Positions 41,737 through 50,989 of a stretch of DNA of 52,171 nucleotides are shown one piece after another. Below the pieces are notes generated by a model that saw only the letters and a program-made list of their open reading frames with translations, was not told the origin of the DNA and did not search any database. The first letter of the stretch is position 1. Every line of letters begins with the position of its first letter. The DNA is from Spirochaetales bacterium (GTDB taxonomy: Bacteria > Spirochaetota > Spirochaetia > Treponematales > Treponemataceae), in assembly GCA_003246335.1 (NCBI GenBank), contig QKAR01000149.1:1-52171 (forward strand), read 5' to 3'. The position numbers and the translations under genes are program-made.

Positions 41737-42261
41737 CTATTTCCCAGACCCGGAGCGAAGCCGATACGCCGCGCGGTACGCGGCCTCGTTTTCCGGGGAG
41801 AAGCCGACGGTTGCCGACGGGAACCTATCGCGAAGGAACGCGACGACTTCGGGGATTTTTTCTTTCGCGAAACCTAAGTTCACGACGTAGCATTTCCCGT
41901 TCGCGCAATACGCCCAAACTTGAAAAGTCTTTCCGCCGCGCTTCATCTCGAATATCCGCTCGAAATACCAGCACACGAATTTCCTATCCCCCAGGCGAAG
42001 CGCCACGAGAAGCGGATGCGTTCCGTTCGCGACGCGAACGCGCGTCATCACCTGGGTTCCGATAACGAGGGATCCGGTAACCAGGCAAAGCGCGGCTAAC
42101 GACACGATGACCGCCGCTCCCGCGCGGGTCATCCCCTGCGAATCGGCGCCGCTCGCGACAAGCGCGACGATGCCGACGCCCATGGCGAGGATGCATATCC
42201 CGGTAACGATTGCTAACTTGCTGTTCGCGAGAAGATATCGCGAAAAATCCCGGTCTTCCAC
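41737..42261 (-). CDS. two-helix membrane protein, unknown
   Basis: A 174-residue protein with two membrane helices (about 15-38 and 46-72) and a C-terminal cytoplasmic domain of about 100 residues with WYFERIFEMKRGGKTFQVWA and YVVNLGFAKEKIPEVVAFLRD. The start is GTG 42261 with AAGGGGGG six bases upstream, ten bases after the preceding gene. I do not recognise the family; the C-terminal part has the look of a small PH-like or YcxB-type domain, without proof. Confidence 0.65.
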   Translation of the reverse strand: MEDRDFSRYLLANSKLAIVTGICILAMGVGIVALVASGADSQGMTRAGAAVIVSLAALCLVTGSLVIGTQVMTRVRVANGTHPLLVALRLGDRKFVCWYFERIFEMKRGGKTFQVWAYCANGKCYVVNLGFAKEKIPEVVAFLRDRFPSATVGFSPENEAAYRAAYRLRSGSGK

Positions 42262-42271
42262 TTAGCCCCCC

Positions 42272-42925
42272 TTATTTGGCGAGTTGCCAGCGCGTCGCGC
42301 GAAAGCCGACGAAGTCCGACTTCTGGTAATTTTTCCCGTCGAAATTCTCTCGATACGTAATCGTCGAGCAGCGGGCGAAGCGCTCGCCGGGCATTTGGTA
42401 GAGCGCGTAGCCATAGCGGTACCGCGATTCCACGAGCCCGAAATCGTCGCGGTTAATCCCCCATTCTTTCCCTTCCATGCCCACTTTCAGGACTTTGGAT
42501 CCCGGCACGTTTTTCGCGAACATGGCGACGACTACCGAGTTGATCGCGGGATCGGCTACGAGACCGGACGGAAACGAGTACGAAGGGGCGACGCGCAGGG
42601 CCTCGTTCCGCAAGTCCGTAAGCCGAGCGGAGAGCGGCGCGGTCGCGTTCACCGGCATAGTCTCGTCGTTCATCTCGTAATAGGGCCGCATCGTCGCGGC
42701 CGCGCTATCGATCGCGACTTTCGGGTTCGCGAGCCATTTCTCGAAATCCGAGTCCGCGAGAAAACCGTCTTTCTTCAAATCCTCGGAAGCTTGATCGATC
42801 TGGCCGCCAAGGATGCCCAGCACGATATCCGCCGGAGAATCGCTTTGCGCCGCGAGCGGCCGCGCGACGAACGCGAGGGTCAACGCGCCGACGATAACCC
42901 GAATCGTTCCGTAACTCAATTTCAT
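42272..42925 (-). CDS. exported protein, unknown
   Basis: A 217-residue secreted protein with a signal peptide ending ARPLAAQ. The mature part contains ADIVLGILGGQIDQASEDLK and a C-terminal WGINRDDFGLVESRYRYGYAL segment with many aromatic residues. I do not recognise it. AAGGAG seven bases before ATG 42925 sets the start; the frame is open further upstream. First of a probable minus-strand set with the membrane protein and the DUF3298 gene. Confidence 0.68.
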   Translation of the reverse strand: MKLSYGTIRVIVGALTLAFVARPLAAQSDSPADIVLGILGGQIDQASEDLKKDGFLADSDFEKWLANPKVAIDSAAATMRPYYEMNDETMPVNATAPLSARLTDLRNEALRVAPSYSFPSGLVADPAINSVVVAMFAKNVPGSKVLKVGMEGKEWGINRDDFGLVESRYRYGYALYQMPGERFARCSTITYRENFDGKNYQKSDFVGFRATRWQLAK

Positions 42926-42980
42926 ACAGTAACTCCTTATGCGAAGGACTGATAGCATGGCGAATCGCCGGAAAAAATGA

Positions 42981-43008
42981 GAAAAAACGCCCAATTGCCC
43001 CAATTGGG
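42981..43008 (-). terminator. intrinsic terminator of the barrel operon
   Basis: Read on the minus strand, CCCAATTG (43008-43001), three-base loop, CAATTGGG (42997-42990), then CGTTTTTTC. It lies about 32 bases after the barrel gene's stop codon. The same dyad followed by TATTTTC makes a weaker terminator on the plus strand. Confidence 0.75.
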
Positions 43009-43039
43009 TATTTTCACCTACGCAACCGGCCGAACGCGC

Positions 43040-44188
43040 TTAAAACCTCCAACCGACCGTAATCGCGGGACGAACCGACAGCGCCTGGGCGGATCGATAC
43101 AGCACGTCCGACGCGCCCGCGCCAATCGAGAACGACAAATGATCGAGCACGACGTAGCGCGCCTCGACGAAGGCGCTGACGCAAAAATCGAGGGACGCCG
43201 AGGAAAAATCATTTCCGTCCCCATAGTCCGCGCGGAAGAAAGACCACGTTCCCCCGCCGCCGATGCCGGCGGCGACCGAGAACATGGGAGAGAGCGGTCT
43301 CTCCGCGAAAAAATAAACCGACGCGGCGCGCATGTCCGACCTTACGGATGCGCCCTCGACCGCCGCTTCCGTAAGGAACGCCGATCCCTCCAAGCGCACT
43401 CCCGGACGTAGCGCCTTCGAACGCGCGAACGCGACGTCGGCGCGAACGGTCAGCCCTTTCGGGTAGAGCGTTTCGTCCCATGTCGACGTATACCAGTCGT
43501 CGAAAACCGGCGCGAGTGACGCCCATCCCGCTGACGGGGTCAGCGTCAATAAGGGACGGGAAACGAGGGAGAACGAGGAAGACGACCGCGATGACTGACC
43601 TCCCGGATTTCTGACAAGCACGCGGTAAGTGCCGACGAGATCCTTAGAAGAAGGAAGGGGTACGAGAATCCCGCTCCCCCCGGGAAACGCCTCAGAGACC
43701 GAGCAAACGGTTTCGCGTCCATCCGAACGAACCAGCGATACTTCCGTCGTATCGAAAAGGTTTTCGCCGAATATCGAAAGGGACGCGACGGGCCCGTCAA
43801 CGTACAGTACGACGGGATCGATCCGATTTACTTTCGGGAAGAGCGCCTTCAGGATCTCCAGCGATTCCCACGGCCCCACCGCCTCGGGTTTGCCGAGAGC
43901 GTTAAACGCGGTTATACGATATCGATAGCCACCGGCGGGTAGGTCTAGTCGCCGTTCGCACTCCGGCCCTTTGGCGTCGAATACCGTCGCGCCGGTCATA
44001 TCCAGAATTTCCAACCGATAGGCGCTCGCGTACTCAACGGCCCGCCACGAAATAACCTGAGGCGACGCCGATCCCGGTAAGCTCGAAGACAAGGGGGGCG
44101 AGGCGAAGGCGCGAGTCGCCATAACCGCGAAGATAGCGATAGCGAAGGGGAAGTAAGGGATACGTCGGTTTCGCGCGCTATTTTCCAT
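43040..44188 (-). CDS. predicted outer-membrane beta-barrel protein with Fn3/IPT-like domains
   Basis: A 382-residue exported protein: N-terminal signal helix (FAIAIFAVMATRAFA), an Fn3-like domain (VISWRAVEYASAYRLEILD), an IPT/TIG-like domain (FGENLFDTTEVSLV, then GTYRVLVRNPGGQSS), and a C-terminal half of alternating polar/hydrophobic strands ending in ITVGWRF, an aromatic C-terminus like BAM-targeted barrels. The start lies 11 bases inside the FecR gene end. It ends the four-gene operon and is followed by a terminator. It would place the system in the outer membrane. Confidence 0.72.
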   Translation of the reverse strand: MENSARNRRIPYFPFAIAIFAVMATRAFASPPLSSSLPGSASPQVISWRAVEYASAYRLEILDMTGATVFDAKGPECERRLDLPAGGYRYRITAFNALGKPEAVGPWESLEILKALFPKVNRIDPVVLYVDGPVASLSIFGENLFDTTEVSLVRSDGRETVCSVSEAFPGGSGILVPLPSSKDLVGTYRVLVRNPGGQSSRSSSSFSLVSRPLLTLTPSAGWASLAPVFDDWYTSTWDETLYPKGLTVRADVAFARSKALRPGVRLEGSAFLTEAAVEGASVRSDMRAASVYFFAERPLSPMFSVAAGIGGGGTWSFFRADYGDGNDFSSASLDFCVSAFVEARYVVLDHLSFSIGAGASDVLYRSAQALSVRPAITVGWRF

Positions 44189-46982
44189 AAAATGTTCCCG
44201 TACCCGCGCGCTCAGGAGCGGTCAGCGGAGGCAGCACGATGGAAAAGGAGGCCGAGGAGCGCTTGCCGGAACGGGCGGGGGAGGAATCCCCTTTTGCCGC
44301 GAAAGCGGTCACTTCCCAAACATACGAGCCCCGATCGAGAATAGAGAGATCGCGAATCGACACCGACGTACCCTCCACGCGATCGGCGACGTAAACGACT
44401 CGTCGGCGATCGGCGGTGATGAGCCGAAAAGAATACGAGTCCGCGCCTTTTACCGCCTCCCAGGCGAAGGTCAGCGCGTTTTCACGCAAGAAATATTCGG
44501 GCCCCAATGACGCCCGCGCCTCTGGCGAAACGGCGGTCGGAGCGGGAAGAGGCGGAACCGGAAGGACAGTAAACCTCGAGGGGACGGAGGGCGAGACGTC
44601 CATGCCGTTCTTCTCGGCGCGCACCGTCCACGTATAGGAACCAGAAGGAAGTCGCGCAAGCGTGATCGAACGCGAGACGCCGTCGCGCGACGTTCCGACC
44701 CGAGAAACCGCGACGGGATATTTCTTGCCGTCGCGCCGCACGTCGTACGTTACCGCGTCAGGCTCATCCGCGGACGACCACGAAAGCCGAATTCCGTTTC
44801 GCCAAGCGGTCAACCCGTCGACGCGCGAGCCTTCCTTCGGCGAGACGAGCGTGAGTCGCTCGAATTGCGATACGGTAACCGATCCCTCCGCCGCGAGGCC
44901 GGCGATTCGCGTCGAAGTCAATCCGGGTTCGGCTGCGGCGCGAACGGAAAAGCGATATTGGCCGGAACCGGAGACGGGTAGCGAATACGTGGTGCCGTCA
45001 ATCCGAGCGTCCGACGCGATCGGCGCATCGGGCTTTTCGGGTCCGTACGCGAGAAACTCGTAATGGTCCGCGTCGGCGACCGATTCCCACGAAATCCGTA
45101 TCGTGTCCCCGAAGAAGGCGACGATTTCCGAGCGCGAGGCCGGCTCAAGAATTTTCGGAGCCGGGAGCGCGGCGACCACGCGCAGGACGCGCGGTTCGGT
45201 TTCCTGAAACGTGGTGCCGTCGGCGTTGGGCGTGCGAACGAACCAGGACCACACGCCCGCCGGAATATCGAGGCCAGAAGCGGAGTCGACGCTCGATTCC
45301 CGCTCAATTTCGCGCGCTTTCCCATCGCCGTCCGTTCCCGCGGGGACGAAGAAAATTTTAGCCCGACCGAGCGAGGCGCCGCGCCACGAGAAGCGAATGG
45401 AAGATACGGCGTCAGCCGACGAAACGAATCCCTCGGGCGGAAACGTCGCGCGCAGTGACGACGCGGACTCGACACCCGTTACCGTTCGTATCTCGCTCGG
45501 GGGCGATACAGTCCCCTCAGCGTCGACCCAGGAGACGGACCATCGATGAAAGCCCTTTTCGGAAAGAGCCGGGACTTGCGACGCTCGGACGTTGACCGTC
45601 GGCGTCTTCGTTTCTATCGCCCCAATCTCGTCGCGTCCCTCGATGTCAGAAAAAAAACGAACGACGTAGCTCGACGCTTCCGGCATCCGAGCCCATGAAA
45701 AAACCATGCCGGATTCCGCCCTTCCTGTTTCGTAGAGCGTTCCGTCGAGGGGAACGATCGGAGCGGGAGCGGGCATCGCTTCGGCTTGGGTGACCGCGAA
45801 AGAGCGAAACGGAGAAGCGCCCGGAACCTCGGTTTCCCTTCCCGCGTATTCGGCGCGCACGCGCCAGTACCACGGTCCATCCGAGAGCGCCGGTATCGCG
45901 ACGAAAGGAGTCGTTGCGCGAACGCGGCGAACCTCGCCAGACCCGTCGGGATTCCGGGCGAGCTCAAGGGTGTAGCCGGCCGCGCCGAGGGACTCCGCCC
46001 AAAAAAACCGAACGGTAGGAAGGATAGACCGGTACGCCACGGACGCGCCCTCGACGGGAACCGTTTGGCGGGGAATCTCGGAAATGGAAAACGAGAAACC
46101 CATCGCGGGCGATTTTTCTCCGCTCCCCGAAACCGCGCGCCAAAACCAGGAGCCCGGCTCGAGAGAAGCAGTCGCGCCGAACGTTACGTCGCCTCGTCGC
46201 GAGAGGGGTTCCGAGCCGATCACGGCCGTAAACCGCGCGTCGGACGCGATTTCAATTCTCGGGACACCCTCGCCCGACGACGCGAAAAAATCCGGCGAAG
46301 CCGAGACCCGAAACTCGATTTCTTTTTTTCCGTTCGGGGAGACCAACGAATCGCCGCGGGCCGGAAAAATCGGCATAAGCTCGAAAGACCGAGCCGAAAC
46401 CTCTCCCCGCGAGACGTCGATCACTCCCTCACCGTTCGCGCCGATCGTTTCCGCGTGCCCGTTCGCGCCGGTCACGACCACGCTTCCGGAAAGAACGTCG
46501 AGCACGAGCCGGTCTCCGTCGCCGTCGAACGACACGTCCGAGTCGGGCGCGATCTCGACGCGCGATGAGCCCGCCTGGACGACGCGGCGAGCCGACGAGG
46601 TTCCCGACACGCGAAGCGATCCCGAAGACAGGGATATAACGCGCTCGTCTCCGGGAAAATCGAGCTTGAGCATGCTGTTCTCGAATACGTCGAGAGAAGA
46701 GCCATCGTCGAAAACCACTGCGGCCTCCGAACGGGAAGACGTTCGCACCGTGTCGCCCGAAAAAACGGACGAACCATTAGCGAGACGAAGCCAGCGAAGG
46801 CTCCCGTCGAATTTTCTCGTCGCGGCGTTTTTCCGAAAAACGATGGACCCGACGCGTCCCGATTTTTCGCCGGGAAGGCTCGACGAAAGGTCGCGGAGAA
46901 AGAGGAAGAAAAGCGAAGCGGCGGCTGCGCACGCGACGATCGTGACGGCGACGTCGGCCGCGTTACTTTTTGAGAATCTCAT
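44178..46982 (-). CDS. large FecR-domain protein with repeated Fn3-like domains
   Basis: A 934-residue protein. An N-terminal membrane helix (about 9-29) is followed by a FecR-like domain (about 55-170: GSSVFSGDTVRTSSRSEAAV and FDDGSSLDVFENSMLKLDF) and then about seven Fn3-like repeats, each with a W near the end of the first strand and an AxxYxxxx strand (VRFFWAESLGAAGYTLELAR, GMVFSWARMPEASSYVVRFF, LTFAWEAVKGADSYSFRLIT). It has no catalytic motif and is probably a periplasmic or surface scaffold. It overlaps the cyclase gene by 20 bases, with GGAGG nine bases before its ATG, and the barrel gene by 11. Confidence 0.82.
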   Translation of the reverse strand: MRFSKSNAADVAVTIVACAAAASLFFLFLRDLSSSLPGEKSGRVGSIVFRKNAATRKFDGSLRWLRLANGSSVFSGDTVRTSSRSEAAVVFDDGSSLDVFENSMLKLDFPGDERVISLSSGSLRVSGTSSARRVVQAGSSRVEIAPDSDVSFDGDGDRLVLDVLSGSVVVTGANGHAETIGANGEGVIDVSRGEVSARSFELMPIFPARGDSLVSPNGKKEIEFRVSASPDFFASSGEGVPRIEIASDARFTAVIGSEPLSRRGDVTFGATASLEPGSWFWRAVSGSGEKSPAMGFSFSISEIPRQTVPVEGASVAYRSILPTVRFFWAESLGAAGYTLELARNPDGSGEVRRVRATTPFVAIPALSDGPWYWRVRAEYAGRETEVPGASPFRSFAVTQAEAMPAPAPIVPLDGTLYETGRAESGMVFSWARMPEASSYVVRFFSDIEGRDEIGAIETKTPTVNVRASQVPALSEKGFHRWSVSWVDAEGTVSPPSEIRTVTGVESASSLRATFPPEGFVSSADAVSSIRFSWRGASLGRAKIFFVPAGTDGDGKAREIERESSVDSASGLDIPAGVWSWFVRTPNADGTTFQETEPRVLRVVAALPAPKILEPASRSEIVAFFGDTIRISWESVADADHYEFLAYGPEKPDAPIASDARIDGTTYSLPVSGSGQYRFSVRAAAEPGLTSTRIAGLAAEGSVTVSQFERLTLVSPKEGSRVDGLTAWRNGIRLSWSSADEPDAVTYDVRRDGKKYPVAVSRVGTSRDGVSRSITLARLPSGSYTWTVRAEKNGMDVSPSVPSRFTVLPVPPLPAPTAVSPEARASLGPEYFLRENALTFAWEAVKGADSYSFRLITADRRRVVYVADRVEGTSVSIRDLSILDRGSYVWEVTAFAAKGDSSPARSGKRSSASFSIVLPPLTAPERAGTGTFYGK

Positions 46983-48831
46983 ACTTCACTTCCTCCGCCT
47001 CGGGATTGACCGCGCCGGAGGGCGCCGCGACGCCGAGCGCCGATCGAACGTCGGCGAGAGTGTTCGGCCCGTCCGCGCCACGTACGTTGACGACGGCGAA
47101 AATGCTCAACGGCTCGGATTTTCCCTTCACCGTAATTGGGAGCATCCGCTCGACGACGACCCGGTCGCGCACGAGCTCGTAGGTGTTTTCCGAGATGAGA
47201 ACGTCGGTCGCGAAAGGTTTATTCAACGCCTCGATGCGGCTCGCGAGATTGACCGCGTCCCCTATCACCGTGTATTCCATGCGGTGCGCGCTACCGATCT
47301 GCCCGGCGAGGCACGGACCGGTATTGATTCCGCAACCGATCCTGATTATCGGTTTCCCCGGCCCACCCCGGCCCCGGTTAAACTCGAGCAAGGCCTCGCG
47401 CATCATGAGCGCGGCGGTTACGCACCGGAGCGCGTCCTCGGCGGGACTGCCCCGGGAAACCGGCGCGCCCCACACCGCCATGATCGCGTCGCCGATGAAT
47501 TTATCGACGACGCCGCCGGTGCGCTCGACGCAGTCGACCATGCGCGTCATATAGTCGTTCAGGAATTCCACGACCGCCTCCGGCGCGAGCTTTTCGCTAA
47601 TCGCGGTGAACGAGCGAATGTCAGAAAAGAAAATCGTGGCGGTCTTGCGGTCGCCGCCGAGAGAAAGCTTCCCGGTAAGCGCGCGCTCCGCTATCTCGCG
47701 ATTCACGAACTTTCCGAACGTTTCCTTGATTCGCTCGCGCTCGGCGAGGCCCTTTCCCATCGCGGCGAAACTTTCCGTCAGTAGGCCGAGTTCGTCGGAA
47801 GTCGAGGGCGCGATCGAGACCTCGTACTCGCCCCGCTCGATCGCGCGCGCCGCGGACACGAGGGCGAGGATCGGCTTCGTGACCGATCGCGCGAAAAACC
47901 AAACGGCGAGAACTGAGAAAATGAGGACGATAGCGGTGATATACAGGTTCTGCCGCGCGACCCCGAAGGCGGCGGCGTACAGGTCGGCGGTCGGTATCGT
48001 GGACAGTACGGAAAAATTCCCGATACCGACTTTATGAAAAGCGGCGATGTAGCCTTCGCCGCCCGCGCCGACGTACCGAAACTGCAGGTTATCGCTCGAA
48101 CTCTCGAGGCACCGCGCGATCGCCGGGTCGTCGGCGAGACTCGAACCGGCGAGCACGGTCGCCTGGTCCGCGTCGGCGATGGCGGTTCCCTCGGAAGAAA
48201 AAACGATCGTGCGGCTTGAGCCATTCCCGCCGACGAGCGACTGAAGGCTCTCTGAGGTGAACGCGACTATTAACGCGTCATCGGCGCCCGCGTCGCGGTA
48301 GGGCGCGAATAGCGCGGCCGCTGCCGTGCCGACCCAGGGGCTCGCGTTCGTCAAGATCGTCTCCCCCGCCTTGGCGCGCTCGACGAGGTCAGCCGAGTTT
48401 TCGATGAACCGATCGAGCGCGTCATGGTCGATCTCGCAGGCCGCAAGCAGACACTCATTCGTCGCCTGTGAACGTCCGGCAAGCGCGACGCTCAGCACGG
48501 ACGCGTTACGGGCGAAATAGTCGGCGACGTGCCGGTCATCGTCGGAGAGCACGCCCTCGCCGCCGCGGAAAAGGTCGAGCAGGGCGAGCGCGCCGCGATG
48601 GACGTTCCTGATCTCGCTTTCCGCCTGCGATGCGACGAGCTCGTTCATGGTAAGGTTTTGGTCCTCGGCGCGGGCGCGGGAATCCCCGGCGAAAAAGGCC
48701 GTCGCGAGCGCGGTGATCGCGGAAGCGGAAACGAGCACGATGAGCGAGATGATGAGTATGAGACGGGCGACGAGCGGCCGCTTCACGCGAAGTTTCGCGT
48801 CGCCCTTCGTTGGGGTAATCGGTGTGTCCAT
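46963..48831 (-). CDS. membrane adenylate cyclase with periplasmic sensor
   Basis: A 622-residue protein: membrane helix (about 22-48), periplasmic sensor of about 240 residues (Cache-like), second helix (about 295-315), HAMP (about 316-370) and class-III cyclase with FFSDIRSFT (about 400), DKFIGDAIMAVWG (about 446) and NLASRIE (about 525). The adenine-recognising Lys (DKF) and Asp (GDAVN) positions fit an adenylate cyclase. GGAG lies seven bases before the ATG. It follows the lipoprotein gene by 25 bases and overlaps the FecR gene, tying cAMP to an envelope assembly. Confidence 0.9.
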   Translation of the reverse strand: MDTPITPTKGDAKLRVKRPLVARLILIISLIVLVSASAITALATAFFAGDSRARAEDQNLTMNELVASQAESEIRNVHRGALALLDLFRGGEGVLSDDDRHVADYFARNASVLSVALAGRSQATNECLLAACEIDHDALDRFIENSADLVERAKAGETILTNASPWVGTAAAALFAPYRDAGADDALIVAFTSESLQSLVGGNGSSRTIVFSSEGTAIADADQATVLAGSSLADDPAIARCLESSSDNLQFRYVGAGGEGYIAAFHKVGIGNFSVLSTIPTADLYAAAFGVARQNLYITAIVLIFSVLAVWFFARSVTKPILALVSAARAIERGEYEVSIAPSTSDELGLLTESFAAMGKGLAERERIKETFGKFVNREIAERALTGKLSLGGDRKTATIFFSDIRSFTAISEKLAPEAVVEFLNDYMTRMVDCVERTGGVVDKFIGDAIMAVWGAPVSRGSPAEDALRCVTAALMMREALLEFNRGRGGPGKPIIRIGCGINTGPCLAGQIGSAHRMEYTVIGDAVNLASRIEALNKPFATDVLISENTYELVRDRVVVERMLPITVKGKSEPLSIFAVVNVRGADGPNTLADVRSALGVAAPSGAVNPEAEEVKYEILKK

Positions 48832-48856
48832 GAGCTTACTCCGTGAAATCTAAAAA

Positions 48857-50365
48857 TCAATAGCCAATGATGCGATCCGCGTACCGCGACATGAGCGGAA
48901 GCGATTCGTAGCCGCTCTCCGCCGAGGCCGGTACTTTTATCGTGAAAGTATAGGTGCTCGCCGGCGAGGCATAGCAGCCAAAAATATCCTGCGAGGAACT
49001 GCCAAACGTCCAAGCAGGGGTTTCAGTGTCGTAGTACGTCATATAATCCGACTGCAAGAACGTTATTACGCCCGTATTTCCGTCAAGCCCCGATCCGTCG
49101 AAGCACGCCGGCTTGAGAATACACACGGAGTCGGGAATCGTAAGTTCGGTGAGGGCGGTGCATCCCTTAATGCAGTTCGCGTCTATTATTTGCAGACCGT
49201 CGTTCAGCGTGAGCGACGTGAGCGCCGTGCAGTTCCAGAAACAATACTGGGGCAACGTCATTAAGTTATTCGGCAAAATGACGGACGTTAGTTCCGTGCA
49301 TCCGACGAACAGATTTTCGCTTAGAGCGTACGTCGTGAGGCCCGAAAGGTCGAGGGTTACCGGCGCGGTCGCGGAATATACCGCATTGCGCAAATCCGCG
49401 AACTCCGCGTCCGTAAGGTCGCCCGAGAGGGCAAAGTCGCCGCCTGAAGAAATATTCGCAAGGAGAGCGAGCAAGCTCGTGTTCGACCACTGCGCGTACA
49501 GCGTCAGATCAACGCTCGTCGTGATGGTCGCGTCCAAGGCATACGGCGTTCCGGTTCCGTCGGCGGCCGTGTTCCAGCCGGTCAGGGTTTGCCCATCCTT
49601 AGTCATCCCGTTGCCGGCGTTGGATATTCCCGTCGGTTGGCCGGAAATCACGTCAATGGCCGAGACGATAATCCCGGTTCCCCCATTTTGGTTAAAGGTG
49701 ATCGCGGCGGAAGGAAACCACTGCGCGTACAAGGTCACGTTACCCGTCATAACGACCGAATCGCCCTCGTCGTAATTGATTCCGGAACCGTCGATCGCGG
49801 TATTCCAAATGCTGAACAAATGTCCCGCATACGCGAGAGAGCCGGCGCTTCCAACCGTTACGGTCGTTCCGTCGGGATAATACGACCCGGAATTCGCCGG
49901 CAACGTTCCCGTTCCGCCGTTCGCGTCGTACGTGAGTAGCCAGGTCGGCAGAATCGCCGAGGAACACGGGATCGAGAGAGTCACCGGCGCAAGATGGCGC
50001 CCATTTTCCGCGACGCGCATCGACACCGTAAACGATAGGGTTTGGCCATCGGCGGCCGCGGTCGGCGTAAAGGAAAATAAAAGCCGCTCAGGACCCGCGG
50101 AAACCACTGATGGGGTTCCGGACAGCGATTCGTCGGAACTCTCGACGTCATAAACTATCGCGAGGGATCGATCGTTTTTCAGCGACACGGACGCGACGCA
50201 CGCGTGCTCGGGGGCGCAGTTCGCCGGGGAAACGGAATCGACCGCGACGCGCGCGACGGCGCCGTCAACGTCCTCAACGAAAGAATTATTCAATATATAG
50301 GGGTGATCGCACGACGCCAGAAAAAGGGCGAGCGCGGCGATGTAAAACAGGCGAAAATTTCCCAT
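48857..50365 (-). CDS. lipoprotein with InlB B-repeats and BspA-type leucine-rich repeats
   Basis: A 502-residue lipoprotein (lipobox LASC, Cys19). After an unassigned region with a few Cys residues come two Listeria-Bacteroides/InlB B-repeats (about 143-216 and 221-293, each with YDANGGTG- or FNQNGGTG-type starts and ending LYAQW), then about four BspA-type LRR units (about 340-430: FVGCTELTSVILPNNLMTLP and the following two). Such proteins are often surface-exposed adhesins. No ribosome site is obvious before ATG 50365. It is the first gene of the cyclase-FecR-barrel set. Confidence 0.88.
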   Translation of the reverse strand: MGNFRLFYIAALALFLASCDHPYILNNSFVEDVDGAVARVAVDSVSPANCAPEHACVASVSLKNDRSLAIVYDVESSDESLSGTPSVVSAGPERLLFSFTPTAAADGQTLSFTVSMRVAENGRHLAPVTLSIPCSSAILPTWLLTYDANGGTGTLPANSGSYYPDGTTVTVGSAGSLAYAGHLFSIWNTAIDGSGINYDEGDSVVMTGNVTLYAQWFPSAAITFNQNGGTGIIVSAIDVISGQPTGISNAGNGMTKDGQTLTGWNTAADGTGTPYALDATITTSVDLTLYAQWSNTSLLALLANISSGGDFALSGDLTDAEFADLRNAVYSATAPVTLDLSGLTTYALSENLFVGCTELTSVILPNNLMTLPQYCFWNCTALTSLTLNDGLQIIDANCIKGCTALTELTIPDSVCILKPACFDGSGLDGNTGVITFLQSDYMTYYDTETPAWTFGSSSQDIFGCYASPASTYTFTIKVPASAESGYESLPLMSRYADRIIGY

Positions 50366-50468
50366 GGGAGAAAATTACCAATTTTCCCCCGTTCGTGGGT
50401 ATAGAGAAAAAATACCCAATTGAGCGCTTTCAGGGTAAATGCCGATGGGTGTTTACCCCTAAAACGCC
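50366..50468 (-). other. intergenic region with competing inverted repeats
   Basis: On the minus strand GGGTAAA (50458-50452) can pair with TTTACCC (50439-50433); alternatively TACCC (50437-50433) can pair with GGGTA (50417-50413), which is followed by TTTTTTC. These are mutually exclusive, as in an antiterminator/terminator, though the second stem is only five pairs. The region separates the small export gene from the lipoprotein operon. No convincing promoter was found for the lipoprotein gene. Confidence 0.4.
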
Positions 50469-50936
50469 CTAGCGGACTACCGAAAAAACGCCGACGCTCG
50501 CGAGCGCCATGATGACGCCGGCGACGAGGACGCCCGCCATCACCGCAATGACCGTTTCGCCGACTTCCATATCCAGGAGGCTTGCGGCGAGCGTTCCGGT
50601 CCAGGCGCCGGTCCCCGGAAGCGGAATCGCGACGAAAGCGAATAAGGCGACGGCAAGTCCGCGATGGGCTTTGCTGCGCAGCGAGTCGCCGGCCTTTTTC
50701 CCCTTTACGAGGAAAAACGAGCAGGGTTTTCCGACGACGCGCTTATTCGCGCCCCATTCGAGAAACTTTCGGGCGAAAAGGTAAATAAACGGCACGGGAA
50801 TCATGTTGCCGACGATGCAGACAACGTACGAAGGAAGCAACGGCAAGCCGAACGCCTGCGAAACCGGAATCGCGCCGCGCAATTCTATGAGGGGAGCCAT
50901 CGAAATGAGGAAAATCCACAAATAGTGTTTCAGCAT
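50469..50936 (-). CDS. small multidrug export family protein (COG2426-type)
   Basis: A 155-residue membrane protein of the family annotated as putative small multi-drug export. The conserved IELRGAIPVSQAFGLP start and the PLPGTGAWTGTLAASLLDM segment are both present, in the usual length. The true function is not established for the family. A TGC-TATAGT promoter lies nine bases before the ATG, with no Shine-Dalgarno. Confidence 0.85.
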   Translation of the reverse strand: MLKHYLWIFLISMAPLIELRGAIPVSQAFGLPLLPSYVVCIVGNMIPVPFIYLFARKFLEWGANKRVVGKPCSFFLVKGKKAGDSLRSKAHRGLAVALFAFVAIPLPGTGAWTGTLAASLLDMEVGETVIAVMAGVLVAGVIMALASVGVFSVVR

Positions 50937-50945
50937 ATTGGCGCA

Positions 50946-50954
50946 ACTATAGCA
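50946..50954 (-). promoter_or_regulatory. extended -10 promoter of the small export gene
   Basis: TGC-TATAGT on the minus strand, identical to the rqcH promoter core. It lies nine bases before ATG 50936, so the transcript should start two to three bases before the start codon. Confidence 0.55.
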
Positions 50955-50989
50955 GGAAACAAGGGACTGAAACCATCGGTTTCAGACAA

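Noticed and set aside
46084-47784. 566-codon open frame antisense to the FecR and cyclase genes
   Set aside because: It crosses two real overlapping genes in antisense; Arg/Pro/Glu-rich with no family motif, as expected from GC-rich shadow frames.
40828-50422. Recurring AATTGGGT(A/G)TTTT-like motif at about 40828-40846, 43001-43018 and 50406-50422 as a shared operator of the envelope genes
   Set aside because: The copy at 42981-43018 is explained as an intrinsic terminator, the 50406-50422 copy as part of another terminator-like structure, and the 40828 copy overlaps a stop codon. A common regulator site is not needed.
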